From Tubiluchus corallicola (Eukaryota > Priapulida > Priapulimorpha > Priapulimorphida > Tubiluchidae), in the NCBI GenBank assembly GCA_030141605.1, contig JAQGDQ010000350.1, forward strand, positions 185,489 through 249,488: 64,000 nucleotides of DNA. Reading direction: 5' to 3'. The notes below the pieces were generated by a model. It did no database searches and was not told the DNA's origin. It saw only the letters and a program-made list of their open reading frames with translations. A program made the position numbers and the translations under genes. Shown here in pieces: positions 31,959-44,900 of the stretch (the first letter of the stretch is position 1; each line of letters starts with the position of its first letter).

Positions 31959-34900
31959 ATGCCTAGTGAGACGGATTGCAAGTTGTTCAAAGAGAGAGCT
32001 GAACTTGCTGCAGTTATGATTGAGCATCTCAAAAAAGATATAGAACGTTTGAAAGAAACTGCAGGTAAACTTATCCGTGTGACAAGTTAGCGGAAATTGG
32101 CTCTTTATAATAGCATTTTATATTGCTGAAAGATTTTAAAAAATGAGATTGAATGTTTCATTTCATTTAAGGAAATGGCTATAACACCTGTACTGGTTTA
32201 TGTTTTATTTTTACATAATTATACCAGTTACTCAAGTAATTGATGATTTATTTCAAGTTTAATCTTTGCCATTGTGCTTTTATTCAAAATGTTACTATTT
32301 TATGAACATATTTATTTTCCATCACTTTTGATATACAGAACAAAACTGATTAACATACCTTAAGAACTGGCAAATACTTTAATACAAAGTTGAGACATTT
32401 ATAAGTGAATATCTATATTTTTACAGTGATAGTGCATTAAGTACAATGTAATGGTGCAAAATGTTAAATTAATGTTTACTTTACCAGCTTGAAGCTTTTA
32501 TAAATTCCTGCGTTATATCAAAAATAGTTTTATTTTGGTCAAGACTGTAATGTAAGTTGTCATGTAATATAGTATGGTTTTTAGTTCATTAATATTTCAT
32601 TCATTAATGTTTAATTCATTAATATTAACTGGGACAAAGTTTGAGTTATAGAGGTTAAACAAACTTAATGTTATTTTCAAGTCTCAGTTTAATCTAAGTC
32701 CCTAAAGAATAATTTATAACTATGAAAGGCCCCGCAAAAAATTTTGTGTATAAATGCACTTATAATCATTAATACGCGAACATCCTACACAGTCCTCATT
32801 TATAACGCAAAGCCAGTAGCAGCTTTTACTGAATTAAAGTTATAGGCAGAGTATAATGGATGACGTCAGAACAATGGCTTTGCGTCAGCAGTTTTCCAAG
32901 CGAAAATTGCGGAAAATAGAACATATAATTAACTCGCCAGTACTCCTCTTGGTGGACGTCTACTAATATATAGCCCACATCATCGTGTAGCCCTGTTCTT
33001 CCTCTTTCTAAAGAGCCATATATCTCCTTCTGAGAGTCCCACCAGAATGTTTTTTCTGCAGGCTGTTTGACCAAATTTTGAAAAAATCGTGTTGGGTCCG
33101 GGAAAACGTCCGTTGCGGGACGCCATGGCCCTCTCGCAAATTCTAAATACGCCTATGACATCCACCGCTGAACGGGCTGTCTATCCATGGCTGGCACCGC
33201 CCCCGGCCCATTCCTGTTCTTCAGATCTCAGATGTATTTCCAAAAAACGGCCGAAAAATGGCCATAGTAAACAAACACTAGGTAGGATGTTTGCATATTT
33301 TTGATTATACGTGGATTTTTACGCAAAATTCTTTGCGGGGCCTTTGCTAGTATATACTTAAATATATTAATCCCATACCAGTAGAATTAATAGATACGAT
33401 CCTGAGGTGTTTTGATTTCATGGCATTCTCAAGGCATTATTGAACATTGCAAAGTGTACCTTATCGAAGAATTATGTGATAAACAGAAATTTTTAACAAT
33501 TTCAGCTGCTGGTAAAGTAGAAGATGAACGAGCAAAGTTGGAAGCTGAGAACAAAGCTTTAAGATTTGCCATTGAGCAAACGAGACAAGCTATACGACGT
33601 GCACAATATAGAAATGGTGGTAAAGCAAATTTTTCGTAACACTTTGCTGCAAGAACTTTCACAATTCGTCAATTCCTTCAAAAATTTTGCACTGTACTCT
33701 AAGCACGTGCAAGCCTGCGTGCATTAGTGCTAGAAAAAGTCAACACTTTTACTAGAATCCAGTAGCTTTTGACCTGTTGCCAGTTTTTAAAAATTTTGCA
33801 CTGTACTTTCAAGTTTGCTAAGCACGCGCAAGCCTGTGTGCATTAGTGCTAGAAAAAGTCAACACTTTTACTAGAATCCAGTAACTTGTGAGGCCTGTTA
33901 CCAGTTTTTAAAAATTTTGTGCAGTTAGCTTCTAGCTTTTCACAGAGCTTTTAAGCATGTTATTAAGTATATCACATATCTCTGCCTAACTCTGCTTATG
34001 GCATGGCTGTCTTGTAGATATGTGTATAAAAAAAATTTTGGCAACCAAAAACTGTAAATAAATAGCTTATCTAACATGTCTCTAGTATATAACTCCTAAT
34101 CAAATAGAAGTTTATTATCCAGTGCACAGACTGTATCATTTCAGCCATGGGTGAGCCCAAGCGTGAAATGATCCTGATTTTAAAGTGATTTCAAATAAAG
34201 CGCTTATCAAACTTTTATTACTAAATCCTTCTAACATTTTTCGTCAACATTCAGTTAAGCCTGACTTCCCAGAATGGTTGACCTTTCCTTTACGTGTTGC
34301 AGCTGACAAAAACTACAAAAGTTGTGGTAATTCGTGATGTTATAGTAGAAGCTGAATTTCAAGTTTTTTCAGTAACATGCGCTATCAATCTTATACGTAA
34401 CTGTGCCATTAACAAACAGAAGTCAGAAATCGCAACTGATATAAAATGGTGTTAGCCTAGAGAAGTGATTTGGTGGCTATGTTCTGTTCTTTGTTGCAAA
34501 ATTAAGCATCCTGGTTGGTAAATGATAGATGACTAGGATGAGGATTGCTTCTTGGTAGTTTCAGTGCTCCTGATATTTACCCTGTTGAGAAAAAAATGCT
34601 TGCATCCATCCATCTACATTGAATAAATCCTGTCATTGCTTAATTTGTGCTTGTAGAATGTCAAACCTTATATAAAATATCAATAATGAGAAAACTAAGA
34701 GCAACAACTCTGCTTTTTGACACTAAAATAAATTTTTTCGTAAAAGAAAGATTATTTCAAATGATTTTGTTAACAACTGTTTATACTTGCATTACTTTTT
34801 CAGTAATGCCTGTACCTATCCAGCATCCAACTACCAAAGCATCATTTCCCACAGCTGCCGAGAACCTGCTGTCGAAAGAAAAGGAAGAGCCCCTGCCGTC

Positions 34901-37900
34901 TGAGATGCAGGTGGAGCCACAAAAGGCCAAAAAGAAACAGAAGAAAGGGGAAGACAGAGATGCGGAGAAGAAAGAAAAGCCGAAAAAAGGTAAATTGTTT
35001 ATTATGGTGTTTCACTTACGTATGGCGCAGCGCTTTTGTACATGTGACGAATAAATTTCTTACACAGTCATATCTCCAAATCAAAAGATGACTGTGTAAT
35101 TCATTGTGTAATTTGCGATGACAATAATATGCGTACTTGCATAGAAAAATTGTCCATAAGTTGGCGATTAAGCTTTTCTAGTTATTCGCTTACCCTGAGT
35201 CTCCATTTTTGGTACTAAGCTCATTGCTCTATGTTATCTCTAAGCTGAGATAATCAACGTTGAAGCTAAGGTGCACGCTATACACTGAAAAACGTAACCT
35301 TGAGAAAATTGCCGTTAGAGTTTGCCATTGTTTTTTGCTGCATCTCTACAAAACACTTAGCAACTATATGAAACTGTTGCTATGGACTTTACAAGAGCAC
35401 ATTGAAGTAATGCCTAAATCCCATAGATTTGTAATTTTGTAATTTGTAATATTTATTTTCACTTCAAAAAAAACATTTTTACAAAATTTATTGAAAAAAA
35501 CCACTCAATTTCTACACAGTACACATAATAAATAATACTTTATGTAGATGGCTTTTCCTGACATTTTGTCAACAGAAAAAACCTGTAGCACAATGACTGC
35601 TTCTACGAGCTATTATTGGAGTTTGAAGTTTTTTACAATTGCAGTGCTAGTTTCTAGCCGAAAAAGTGGGCACAGGGTTATAAAATTCAATTTTTAGCAT
35701 TTTCTGGACATTTTCTTGATAATTTGATGTTAGAATATAAAAGTCAAATATATTTAGCGTTCGTGTTTATAAAAGCCAAAACATTTTACCAAATTTTTGG
35801 TGAATTCTACTTTGAAGCGTCATGACGTAGTTTTAATTATGCCGACCTATAGATGGTTTTAGTTTGCAAGCACACATATAGTAGTAGTCGTAGTAAATTT
35901 ACTGTCAAAAACTGACCAAGGAAATTTCAGTAACACAGCAACACTACAGTAAATGACATTTTCTGACATTTACAACAACAAAATAACCGCTTCAAGAAAT
36001 AATGATTGTAAGCATTTACAATTAGTTAAGCAGATCTAAAATATCTGCTATAAATTTGTCACAAAGTAATGGCTCAATTGAGAAAGCATTAGTGAAATTT
36101 AAATTATGCTTCCGGCGAATATACCTAGTCAATTCAGAAACAGTTATAACGTGCTGTTCCACTTGTATGGAGTTACTGCATGTATGGAGTTATCTTCATA
36201 TCCTCGTCGGTCCCAGAGTTTGCTGATCATTATAAATCCCCTTATAAATATATATAATGTCCCCTCTAGGGGACAACGCCGAAAACTGGTTATCAGAAGC
36301 GAGTGTTCGCGTGTACGAAGCTTAAAGCACAATTAAACTTATCTTGGAGGGTTGTACACATAAACTAAACTATCCGTTTACCCATCAAAAGTTGTAAAGA
36401 AGCATATTTTACTTGTTTTCCTCCGCTTACTCGTGGAAGGGACGGGTGACGCCATTTTAGCTGGATACCAGACCAATTTATTGAATGGAGCTTCCTAAAT
36501 TTTTGTACAGATGGCAGCAGCTACATGTCCTCTACACGGGCCTTCGGGTCTCCATTCGATTAAAAGCGATTTAAGAGAGTTATGCCAATTAAAACCTCAA
36601 GTCCCCTGTGGGGGACAGCGGGACCGATGAGGATATGGTAATGGTGCTTTAGTCCACATCCCAGTTTCAACTTTAAGTCTATGCAAAGATAAAGCAAAAC
36701 TTTTCCAGCATTTTCATTAGCATGACTTGTGTAAGATACAGTGTACAAAGCTGCTTTTAGAGAAAGTTTTCCTGAGACGTAAATAGATGTTTTTATCGGC
36801 TTTACCCTCTTCTTAAAGTAAGACAGGATGATTTTACGTACACTACCCCATTTTCAAGTACGGTAAAAAAGTATACATTTTAACACCAATAATAGAGCAA
36901 AAGCATTTCTGATAATTAAATAATGGATTAAAAACTTAATTAACGGTGGGTGAGTCCAACGATTGATGACATCACAAATTAACATAATTTTTAACTGCAA
37001 AGCATTCCACGAGCGTATTGCACGTGTTTGCAAACGAAAATTGAAGTACAATGCTACCGTAAGATATTCAGGGTGTTGTACTAAAACTCAGCAAGTTTTA
37101 AGATAAAAATTCATATTTCAAATTTACCGCTGTGCTCACACATGAGCTGTCGAACGTGTATAGTTCGTCACAAACTAACACATGGGAACTGAGAGGTACA
37201 GCACCCCCTTCACACAGTCTAGATCATGTTGCAACAAGTAAGATTTATTAGGTTACCAAATATCAATAATAAGAGTTAATAGCAACAAGTTTATCCTGCG
37301 TTGAACAGACGTGTTAGAGCCATTTGTGCTAGTACTAAAACTTATCTAGTGCTTTGGTATATCGCTAACAGGAAACAAACCGAAAGTCATCTTGGTTAGA
37401 CTAACGTTGTTCTTAGGTTTTAATGGGGACCCCCCTTGTCAGTGCGGAACAAGAGACAGAAACCAGATAAAGATGGAATTCACACCTACTGCAATTTATT
37501 TATACAAGAACCGGGAATAAACTTTTACAATGAATATAAAACTGCGATCGACTTTGGCAGAAACTAACACATCTGAACTGAGAGGTACAGCGCCTGTTTT
37601 TTGTGCAACGCTTTGCGAAATGCAGGCAGTAGTGCCCGTCTAACTAGTGAATGGCAAAATGCATGTAACAGTGAAGAACTAGTGGCGCGAACGTGAAATT
37701 GTTTTGTGTGGTAATAATTCTTTCACGTAAGACATTCTTCAAAAAATAGTATGTTTCCTTTCAATATTTTAAAGAGTAGATTGTTTTGATTTACAGTTTA
37801 AGATTGAATCTGGTTTTGCTTTAAGCATTTTTTCACACAAGTCTGGAGGATGTTCTCTATTTCTCGATGAAGAACTCTCTATTTTTTTTAATTTCTCGAT

Positions 37901-40900
37901 CAACAAAATTACATCTCCATTTTTATTTTAGAATCAAAGAAAGCTCCAGAGAGCGAGGGTCCGATAGACGTTTCACGTTTGGATTTTCGAGTCGGACTCA
38001 TGGTCTGCGCTAAACCGCATCCCGATGCTGATTCGCTATATATCGAAGAAGTTGATTTAGGAGGGGAAAAGCTAAGGACGGTGGTCAGTGGATTGGTCAA
38101 GCACGTGCCTGTCGAGGAGGTCAGTGACTCAACTTTTGGTTTTTATTTGTCAGATTTAATTAACACTACAGTGGAATTCTTTAAATTTGATGATGCCTTT
38201 TTACCTAGAAATTAATGCTGAATGTTATACATTCTACATAACCACATTTTTTTAACAGCCGAAAATGTTGGTGAGTTATGCCATCATTTCGTTGCATCAG
38301 CTTGTGAATTCATGTCAGCATATCTGTGGTGTTTATTTTGTATGGCAGTCCTGTTGTGGCTTTTGTACTCTGCTGAATAGATTGTTAGCAGCATCACAAA
38401 CAAAGTAGCCTTTTTAACTCATTACTTTTGTTACTTGCAGCTTTTGCTGATACCTAATTAAGATTTGGAAACAGTAAGCAAAAAAGTTTACACATCTCTG
38501 CATAATACAAAAATTCGTAATCAGGACGGGTAGACCAGACGTTTAGGCACTTTTCATCTTAATTTTTACTTGGGCGAGTGGAATTAGGAAAATGTGCGTT
38601 AAAGTTTTTAACGTCGGATGTTTTTACACTATACCTTGGAATCCAGCGCTGAACGAGAGAGCTTGTTCATTGTCTGTGGTGTAATTGGAGCCCGGCTCCG
38701 TCTTGGATTCCAAAGTAGCTCTGGTACTTTGGTACCAGATATCCTATCAACTCCTACGGCTAGCAAATACTAAAAAAGACCTTTAGTTTTATAAACCTTC
38801 GTTTTCTTTTTTGTGCATCTTAGTAACTATTATTACATCATGCATTCTGTGACATACATTTTTATTAAACGATGTAAGTCTATCGTGTCATGTACGATAG
38901 AAATTAGACCAGTGGCGGCTCGTGTATAGGTCCTGTCGAACTGCAACACCCCCCATTTTCACCCAATATTATCGATAATATTCAATATAATAAGGCTTTT
39001 TTTAGTTCTCTTTATACTTGTATGGAACCAGAGCATGTGAGGGTAGTACTGTTTGCTTCACAGCCCAGCACAGTGGTGTGTTCGGCTGTTGTATGCATGC
39101 GGCCATGCACACATGTCTCAGATAACACACTGTGCGCTCCACTGCTAGCATTTGCTGCTAGGTAGAGAAAGTACTGTTGCTCACACAGTTTGTTGTCAGT
39201 TGTCACGTGCTTACAAACCGTGTACCAGCATATTCTTGAACTGCGGCAATTTAGACTATTCGTAAGCAAAAAATTTGGGATTTTATTAAGTTAATGTTTA
39301 AATTTTTGTACGTGTGTTTGTTCAAATTACAATTACAAATTACAACATTAAAATTACATGTGTTTATATCGTTTTACACAGTTTCAAAACGGCTAAAAAA
39401 TTTTGAAGCAGCACCCCTACTAATTTTAACCATGACCCGCCACTGAATTAGATATTCCGTTTAATCGTTTATGTCCTTAGTAATTCTGACACATTGGGCA
39501 TGTGCATCAGGCATAGTGACGACAGTCTAGACCAATATCGCAAATAAAGTTATAAAACTTGAAAAAAAAGTAAAGCGACTTCAAGACAGTAGGAAAAGGC
39601 AAGTACTGCTGATCTCAAACGTGAAATATTCTGACCTAAAGCAATTTGATTAACATATGAACATAGTATGAACATAGCAGTAACAGTATGAACATAGCAG
39701 TAACAGTATGAACATAGTAGTAACAGTATGAACATAGTAGTAACAGTATAAACATAAAATTTGCAGAAGATTCATTTACCTGTTTAGCTAGCTTGGAAAT
39801 TTCTGCCAATTCGTCAAAAACCAAACACTGGCCGATGTAATTCTATTCGAATGATTTTTTTGTTCAGCTGTGCTACATGCCCTTCAGCAAATGTTACACA
39901 TCTTATTATGCAGCCTTCGAATATGTTAATTGCTATAGTTAAGATGCAACTTAGTAATTTATGTAGTTAATCAGTTTTTCCTACTTTAATAACAACTGAG
40001 GGTATTCCATGCTAAATTATTTTTGTACTTACATGCCCTTCAGAAAATGTTACACATCTTTTTATGAAGACCTCGAATACGCTAATTGCTATAGTTAAGA
40101 TGCAACTTAATAATGTATGTAGTGAATCAATTTTTTCAACTCGAATAACAACTGAGGGTATTCCATGCTAAATTATTTTTGTACTTACATGCGACAGCAA
40201 ATATAGCAATTACAAGTTTCATCGTTGTGCCTGATTAACTTGCTGACCATTGAGAAATTTCACTTTTTACACAATATTCGTTAATTTTGTTACAATGAGT
40301 TTTGCAGCTAAAAACAGCCAATGGATCTATTAAGAGGGGTTCTTAAGCTTTGTAATCATCATATTTTTGTGTCAGGATCATTTTTGGATTTTGTGTGTTT
40401 TCAGTAAATTTATTAAGTGTTTTATGCTGTTTTGTACAGTAAATGAAGCGTTTTTCATGGGGTACCGGCAGATTTTTCTCAAGAGTTAAATTATTTGCCC
40501 AGTTAAACAAAAATAGCCAAAATCTTCAAATAGCTAATGAAGTATCCAACCGGAATATGTTATTTATGCAAATGCTGGGCATAAACTTATTGTGCGCTAA
40601 TGATATTTGTAAAAAAATTGTGTAAAATTTCACACAGCAGCAAGTCATAGCTTAGCTGGAACAATAGGTTGCCATGGTGTTTGTAACACGCAGCTGCTAT
40701 GTTCATTGTCCTGCTGTTGCTTCTAGCATCACACTGCCAGAATGGGCATTGCTAAAGTTAGTGGTGCTGTGGTGACTGAGCAATTTTTGTCTGCCATCTA
40801 TGGGCGAGTTAAAGAAACAATGCAAAGTGTGTAATTGCACTAGTTCCAGTCATATGTATCTAGTGCCATTTCATCTGCAGTGAATTAGATTAGTTCACTA

Positions 40901-42337
40901 AAATCCGTTTTAATGTTTCCCAGAACCAAAATATTATTCATTCACTTTTTTCACTCTTCTGCATTTATTATAGATGCAGAATAGGCTCTGTGTTTTTCTC
41001 TGCAATCTGAAGCCAGCCAAAATGCGTGGCGTCTTGTCCGAAGCTATGGTCATGTGCGCTAGCAGCTCAGAGAAAATAGAGATACTCGATCCTCCTCCGG
41101 GTAGCAAAATTGGTGACCGCATAACATTTGACAATTACGCAGGTAAGTGTCTCTGTGTATAAGCATAATTAAGTCCATATGAAATTAATGATACTTCAGT
41201 TAATTATGTGTCAGAAATCCTCAAGATAAAGGTTAAGGTACTCTAGGTATGATATAATTAAGAAATGAGAAAAATCTGACTAGGGACTTTGCCTCTAGAA
41301 TTGATTTCTGCATTAAAATATAGGTTCACTTATTTACAGATCAGTAATCCTTTCCAGCAATTGATGATGATAGTGAAAAGGTCAAAGGTTAAGTGTACCA
41401 GACAACACATTTGTATACACTTAATAACACTTCGCAGTCCATGCTATTGTAATAGTAACAGTTTTAACAGCTAGCTAGAACCTTACCTAGTTCATTTTTG
41501 CTTGTTCCCAAGCAAGATCCTGCTAGTAAATCACTCTACGCACAGACGAATACACAGTTAAGTAAAGCCCACGTAAAACAACTGAAGTTACTGAACTGAC
41601 GCGACATGCAGCTTTGCTTTACCCATGTGTCACGTGACGGTTACCTTGTTACACTTAACCTTTGACCTACAGCAACTGCGCGTGCACACAACAAAACTGT
41701 GAAAAGGCTTATTCAATCAAACACGTGCTTGCATGCCTCTAATATTCAGTTAAGGGCTAGTACTACATAACTTGACTTGAGAAGGTTTGTGTGAAAATGC
41801 CTGATACTTGATAGCATTTCTTGAACCATAACTTTGTGTGCTTAAGAGCCGAAGTTGAGCAACACTAGACCCGTTTAACAAAACTGCCAGGAAAACCTAT
41901 TTTGAATGGCTTCATCTCCATCTTTCCTCCGGTGTAATTACCTCACTAGGAGTGAGGATGGTGCCAACTGGAAATGTATGATTTAGCTTGAAAAATATGA
42001 TTCTGATCAGCAAAGAAAAGCAGCAGTTCAAATCCTGCTGTGAATTTTTTTTTGTTTTTTTTCAGCCTAACACTTTTATGCAATGCAAGGCAATAGTCAT
42101 ATTAAAGTCCATTAATTAAAACGATTGAAACGCAAAAGAAACTTTATGAACTTTCTTCATTTTATTTCAGGAACGCCGGATCCTGTTCTCAACCCGAAGC
42201 GTAAGATTTGGGAGCAAGTCGCTCCCGACCTCAGGACTTCTGACGATCGTGTCGCCACCTATAAAGGTGTTCCAATGAACAACCCCGGTAAAGGTTACGT
42301 AATGGCGCCAACGCTCGCTAATGTTAACATAAAATAA
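31959..42337 (+). CDS. AIMP1 (p43/EMAP II), scaffold of the multi-aminoacyl-tRNA-synthetase complex
   Basis: Six coding exons: 31959-32064, 33506-33619, 34804-34989, 37932-38119, 40974-41142, 42171-42337. They sum to 930 nt (309 aa), close to the usual length of about 312. Exons 1-2 give a leucine-heptad coiled coil ([20 protein letters not shown]). Exon 3 is a Lys-rich linker ([19 protein letters not shown]). Exons 4-6 form the OB-fold tRNA-binding EMAP II domain: [53 protein letters not shown] and [12 protein letters not shown]. The protein binds tRNA and holds synthetases in the cytosolic complex; secreted fragments act as cytokines in vertebrates, which is not shown here. ATG 31,959 gives the expected N-terminus. 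Introns contain a MITE at 32,725 and other repeats; 34,990-37,931 holds no other gene that I can see. Confidence 0.96.
32725..33345. mobile_element. TIR element (MITE, 621 bp) in AIMP1 intron 1
   Basis: The ends are inverted: AAAGGCCCCGCAAAAAATTT on the left and, read inward from the right, AAAGGCCCCGCAAAGAATTT. Similarity continues about 6 bp further. I see no clear target duplication, so the superfamily is not assigned. It has no transposase. Confidence 0.8.
33690..33915. repeat. ~115-bp tandem duplication in AIMP1 intron 2
   Basis: Two copies share AAAAATTTTGCACTGTACT, then CAAGCC and GTGCATTAGTGCTAGAAAAA and the following GTCAACACTTTTACTAGAAT block, differing at a few bases. They lie 70 bp downstream of exon 2. 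Confidence 0.85.
34158..34320. repeat. Dispersed repeat shared with 60,880-61,020
   Basis: Matching blocks include TTTTAAAGTGATTT, GCGCTTATC, TTTTATTACTAAATC and TTCTAACATTTTT, then CTTTCCTTTA. The family is unknown. The second copy is in a NAA15 intron. Confidence 0.55.
36187..36645. repeat. Inverted repeat pair (possible foldback element) in AIMP1 intron 3
   Basis: CATATCCTCGTCGGTCCC at 36,197 is inverted (one mismatch) at about 36,629, some 430 bp apart. Both arms sit near TCCCCTCTAGGGGA-like short palindromes. No target duplication was found. Confidence 0.5.
38910..39445. mobile_element. hAT-type MITE, family CAGTGGCGGCTCGTG, copy 1
   Basis: Starts CAGTGGCGGCTCGTGTATAG and ends CATGACCCGCCACTG. 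Flanks AATTAGAC (38,902-38,909) and AATTAGAT (39,446-39,453) form an 8-bp target duplication with one change. Related to 42,780-43,260. It lies in AIMP1 intron 4. Confidence 0.88.
39657..39757. repeat. 20-bp tandem repeat x5
   Basis: GAACATAGYAGTAACAGTAT repeats five times with C/T variation, in AIMP1 intron 4. Confidence 0.9.
39875..40193. repeat. 156-bp tandem duplication
   Basis: ACATGCCCTTCAG... starts at 39,875 and again at 40,031, with the boundary sequence recurring at 40,187. Copies differ at about a dozen positions. It lies in AIMP1 intron 4. Confidence 0.9.
41343..41713. mobile_element. MITE with AATAAGCCTTTTCACAGTTT ends, copy 1
   Basis: Inverted relative to the fuller copy at 49,343-49,730. 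The right end ACTGTGAAAAGGCTTATT is intact; the left end (AGTAATCCTTTCCAGCAATT) has decayed. Both inner flanks carry an AGGTCAAAGGTTA motif or its complement. It lies in AIMP1 intron 5, 200 bp past exon 5. Confidence 0.75.
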
Positions 42338-42481
42338 CGTACATTTGTTTAGGTTATTATTGATTTTCATTTTCAATCTGATTTGGACTATTGTGCAGTC
42401 ACACAGACATATCTACATCAGTGCTATGACACAAAGTTATAACTGTTTCCTTGGCTTTTGTATTTGAAAAAGACAAACGAA

Positions 42482-42487
42482 AATAAA
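42482..42487 (+). promoter_or_regulatory. AIMP1 poly(A) signal
   Basis: AATAAA 145 bp after the AIMP1 stop codon, in a suitable 3' UTR position. Confidence 0.6.
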
Positions 42488-42779
42488 ACAATGACAACAC
42501 TTTAGTGGCATTGCAAATAACAATGTTAGTTTTTATTTTATCAATACATTGTATTTTGCCCGCATATACGTAGCAATATTTACGAAATCACAACATCAGC
42601 AACGAAACATCATTAAGTCTCTCATTTAAAATCAAATTAACGTCAGATCAACAATTTCCTGTTTCATTTGCACGATTGTCAAAATTTTTCTGCTTCTTAG
42701 TGACTAGAATTACAGTATTAGATATGATTATATTAGACTGAGTGCAGTCAATCCGACCTGTAATTTTAAGGTTTTGTAG

Positions 42780-43260
42780 CAGTGGTGGCTCGTGTATAGG
42801 TACTGTGGAACTGCAGCACCCCCTATATTCACTCAGTATTATTAATAATATTAACTATAACAAGTCTTTTTTCTTTAGTTCTTTCTTTATACTTGTGATG
42901 GTAGTACTGTTTGCTTCACATCCCAGCACAGTGCGCTCACAGCTCCAACAACGTGGCAACTAACATTAGACGCTGCACTTTAAGTAGAAAGAATACTGTT
43001 GTTCCTGCAGTGCGTGTTGTCCATTGTCACATGTTTAAAAGCAGTGTATCGGTAGATCCTTAAACCGCATCAATTTAGGCTAATCGTAAGAAAACTATTT
43101 TTGTTTAGGATTTAACAAGTTTATGTATGTTTGTTTGTTTAAGATTACAATCACAACATTAAAATTACATACGTTTGTTTCATTTTACACAGTATTAAAA
43201 CAATGGCTAAATATTTTCAGAAGCAGCACCCCTGGTAATTTTAACTACGAGCCGCCACTG
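42780..43260. mobile_element. hAT-type MITE, family CAGTGGYGGCTCGTG, copy 2
   Basis: Starts CAGTGGTGGCTCGTGTATAG and ends TACGAGCCGCCACTG. A perfect 8-bp target duplication TTTTGTAG lies at 42,772-42,779 and 43,261-43,268. It inserted downstream of AIMP1. Confidence 0.95.
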
Positions 43261-43268
43261 TTTTGTAG

Positions 43269-44560
43269 TAAGCTCATTGCCTGTCAACACGTGACAGCTT
43301 ATATCGGGTGATGCAGAAAAAATGTGCCGAAGTTTCCGAAGTTTAGAATGCGATAATATTACAACCAAGTGCCCTACCAAGTTAAAATTTCACAGCATGA
43401 ATGTATATTATAATATGTTAACTTTACATTGAGAAAATTACAGATCTATTGTTTTAGTGGTTTTTAAGTTACGGCTAAAAAACTTGCATTTAAAAAATTA
43501 AATGGTGGAAAAATGTCAGCTATGGTCATCAAGTGAAAAAGCAATCACATCTAAATACATAAAGCGCTCAATACGTGGTAGCAAAGCAATAAAGAATTAA
43601 ACTGGGTTATATCATTGCATCCACTACAGAATATTTGAGCACTGATAAAGATTCATTGCCAAGAAAAATGGGACTTAATTCTCTGGATTAGGTATCTATG
43701 TGCACATTGGCCACACAGAGTTGTTCGATGCAAAGGGACTAGGAGGCAAAAATTTCTTAAGTGCTGGGACTAAAATTACCCTTAGAAAAGTGAGAGACAG
43801 TTTCAGCTGTTAGAAGAAATGCCTTTGTCTAGTTTGCACTGATAATGGTGGAGACATAGGGCACTTGCTGCAAATTTTAACAATAGTGACACAGTTATTT
43901 TTAGCGTTTATTTTTTGACTTGGTATAAAACTTCTGAATTTTAGAATCAAAACTAGCGTTAATGCCTGTAACATCAATCAAAATTATTCCCTTATTTAGT
44001 TATCGTTGTCTGACAATTTTTTCAATCGATTCCGTTATTTTCTTTTTATAATATCGTGATCAAAACTTCAGCACATTTTTTCACCGCCTGATATATGCAA
44101 CAACCAATTCACTAACTAAAGTTCACAAATCTTGGAGTTTGTAAACAATAAACACACAGAATAAAAACTGATTTAGAAACAACCAACAGCCTAACAACAT
44201 TGTGAGTGAGTTAAACATAACATGTTTTCTAACAAACCTTACAAAAAAATCTACTATTAGCCTTCAAATGACTCGAAATAGCTGACCTTTATTTAAATAT
44301 TTGAGCACAGTGCCTTATAGTGCTTACAATTATGAATTTATTCCACAGCAACTCAAACATACATATAAATTGATATAACATTGAAAAAAATAAATAAACT
44401 ATGCGAGTTACTGTGAGGAGGGGGAAGGAGCATTGAGCTTTCGAGTCCTCCTCCAGATAAGTGAAACAATTGACAATTAACATTAAATTTTCATCAGTTA
44501 TAGCGTACATTAGAACAAAATAAGTTTTGTTAGTAACTTAAGATCAGGATGAGTAAAATT
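43269..44560. other. Intergenic DNA between AIMP1 and Rab33, no gene seen
   Basis: AT-rich sequence without supported ORFs or RNA genes. Confidence 0.5.
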
Positions 44561-44565
44561 GTGAG

Positions 44566-44900
44566 TTAATTATACCGTTGTAGTAGGTAATTCTTTGATG
44601 CTTTTTTAAATTGATAAAGATTAAGAGTTTTCATTTCACGCGGAATTGATGACCATATTTTAATAGCATTATATTTAGATGACTGTTTCATTATATTTGT
44701 TTTTGGAAGGGGGAGTATACAAGATTTCTATAATTAGGACAAAAATCACCAAACTCATGGTTAAAATCATTGGCCTGTATAATATTTCCTGCATGTTTTG
44801 TGGCTAATAGTATAAGCTTTTGGAATTGATACCATGAAATGCTCACACTATCAAACATGACTTGACATTGACAACTATGGTCATGGAAAAAGTAGAAATC
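44566..44900 (-). pseudogene. LINE 3'-end relic (C-terminal RT ORF)
   Basis: The minus-strand frame ends KYNAIKIWSSIPREMKTLNL, continues YQFKKASKNYLLQRYN and stops at 44,566-44,568. A (L)WNSLP..(I/M)R....L..FK..LK.YLL ending is characteristic of the RT ORFs of jockey/CR1/L2-type LINEs. Upstream parts are broken by stops and frameshifts. Confidence 0.7.

Noticed and set aside
36854-37051. Minus-strand frame with [13 protein letters not shown], similar to a LINE tail motif
   Set aside because: The match is short and the rest of the frame does not continue the LINE pattern.
38636-38715. Short inverted repeat TTGGAATCCA / TGGATTCCAA
   Set aside because: Only about 10-12 bp of pairing, no target duplication and no second copy; too weak to call an element.
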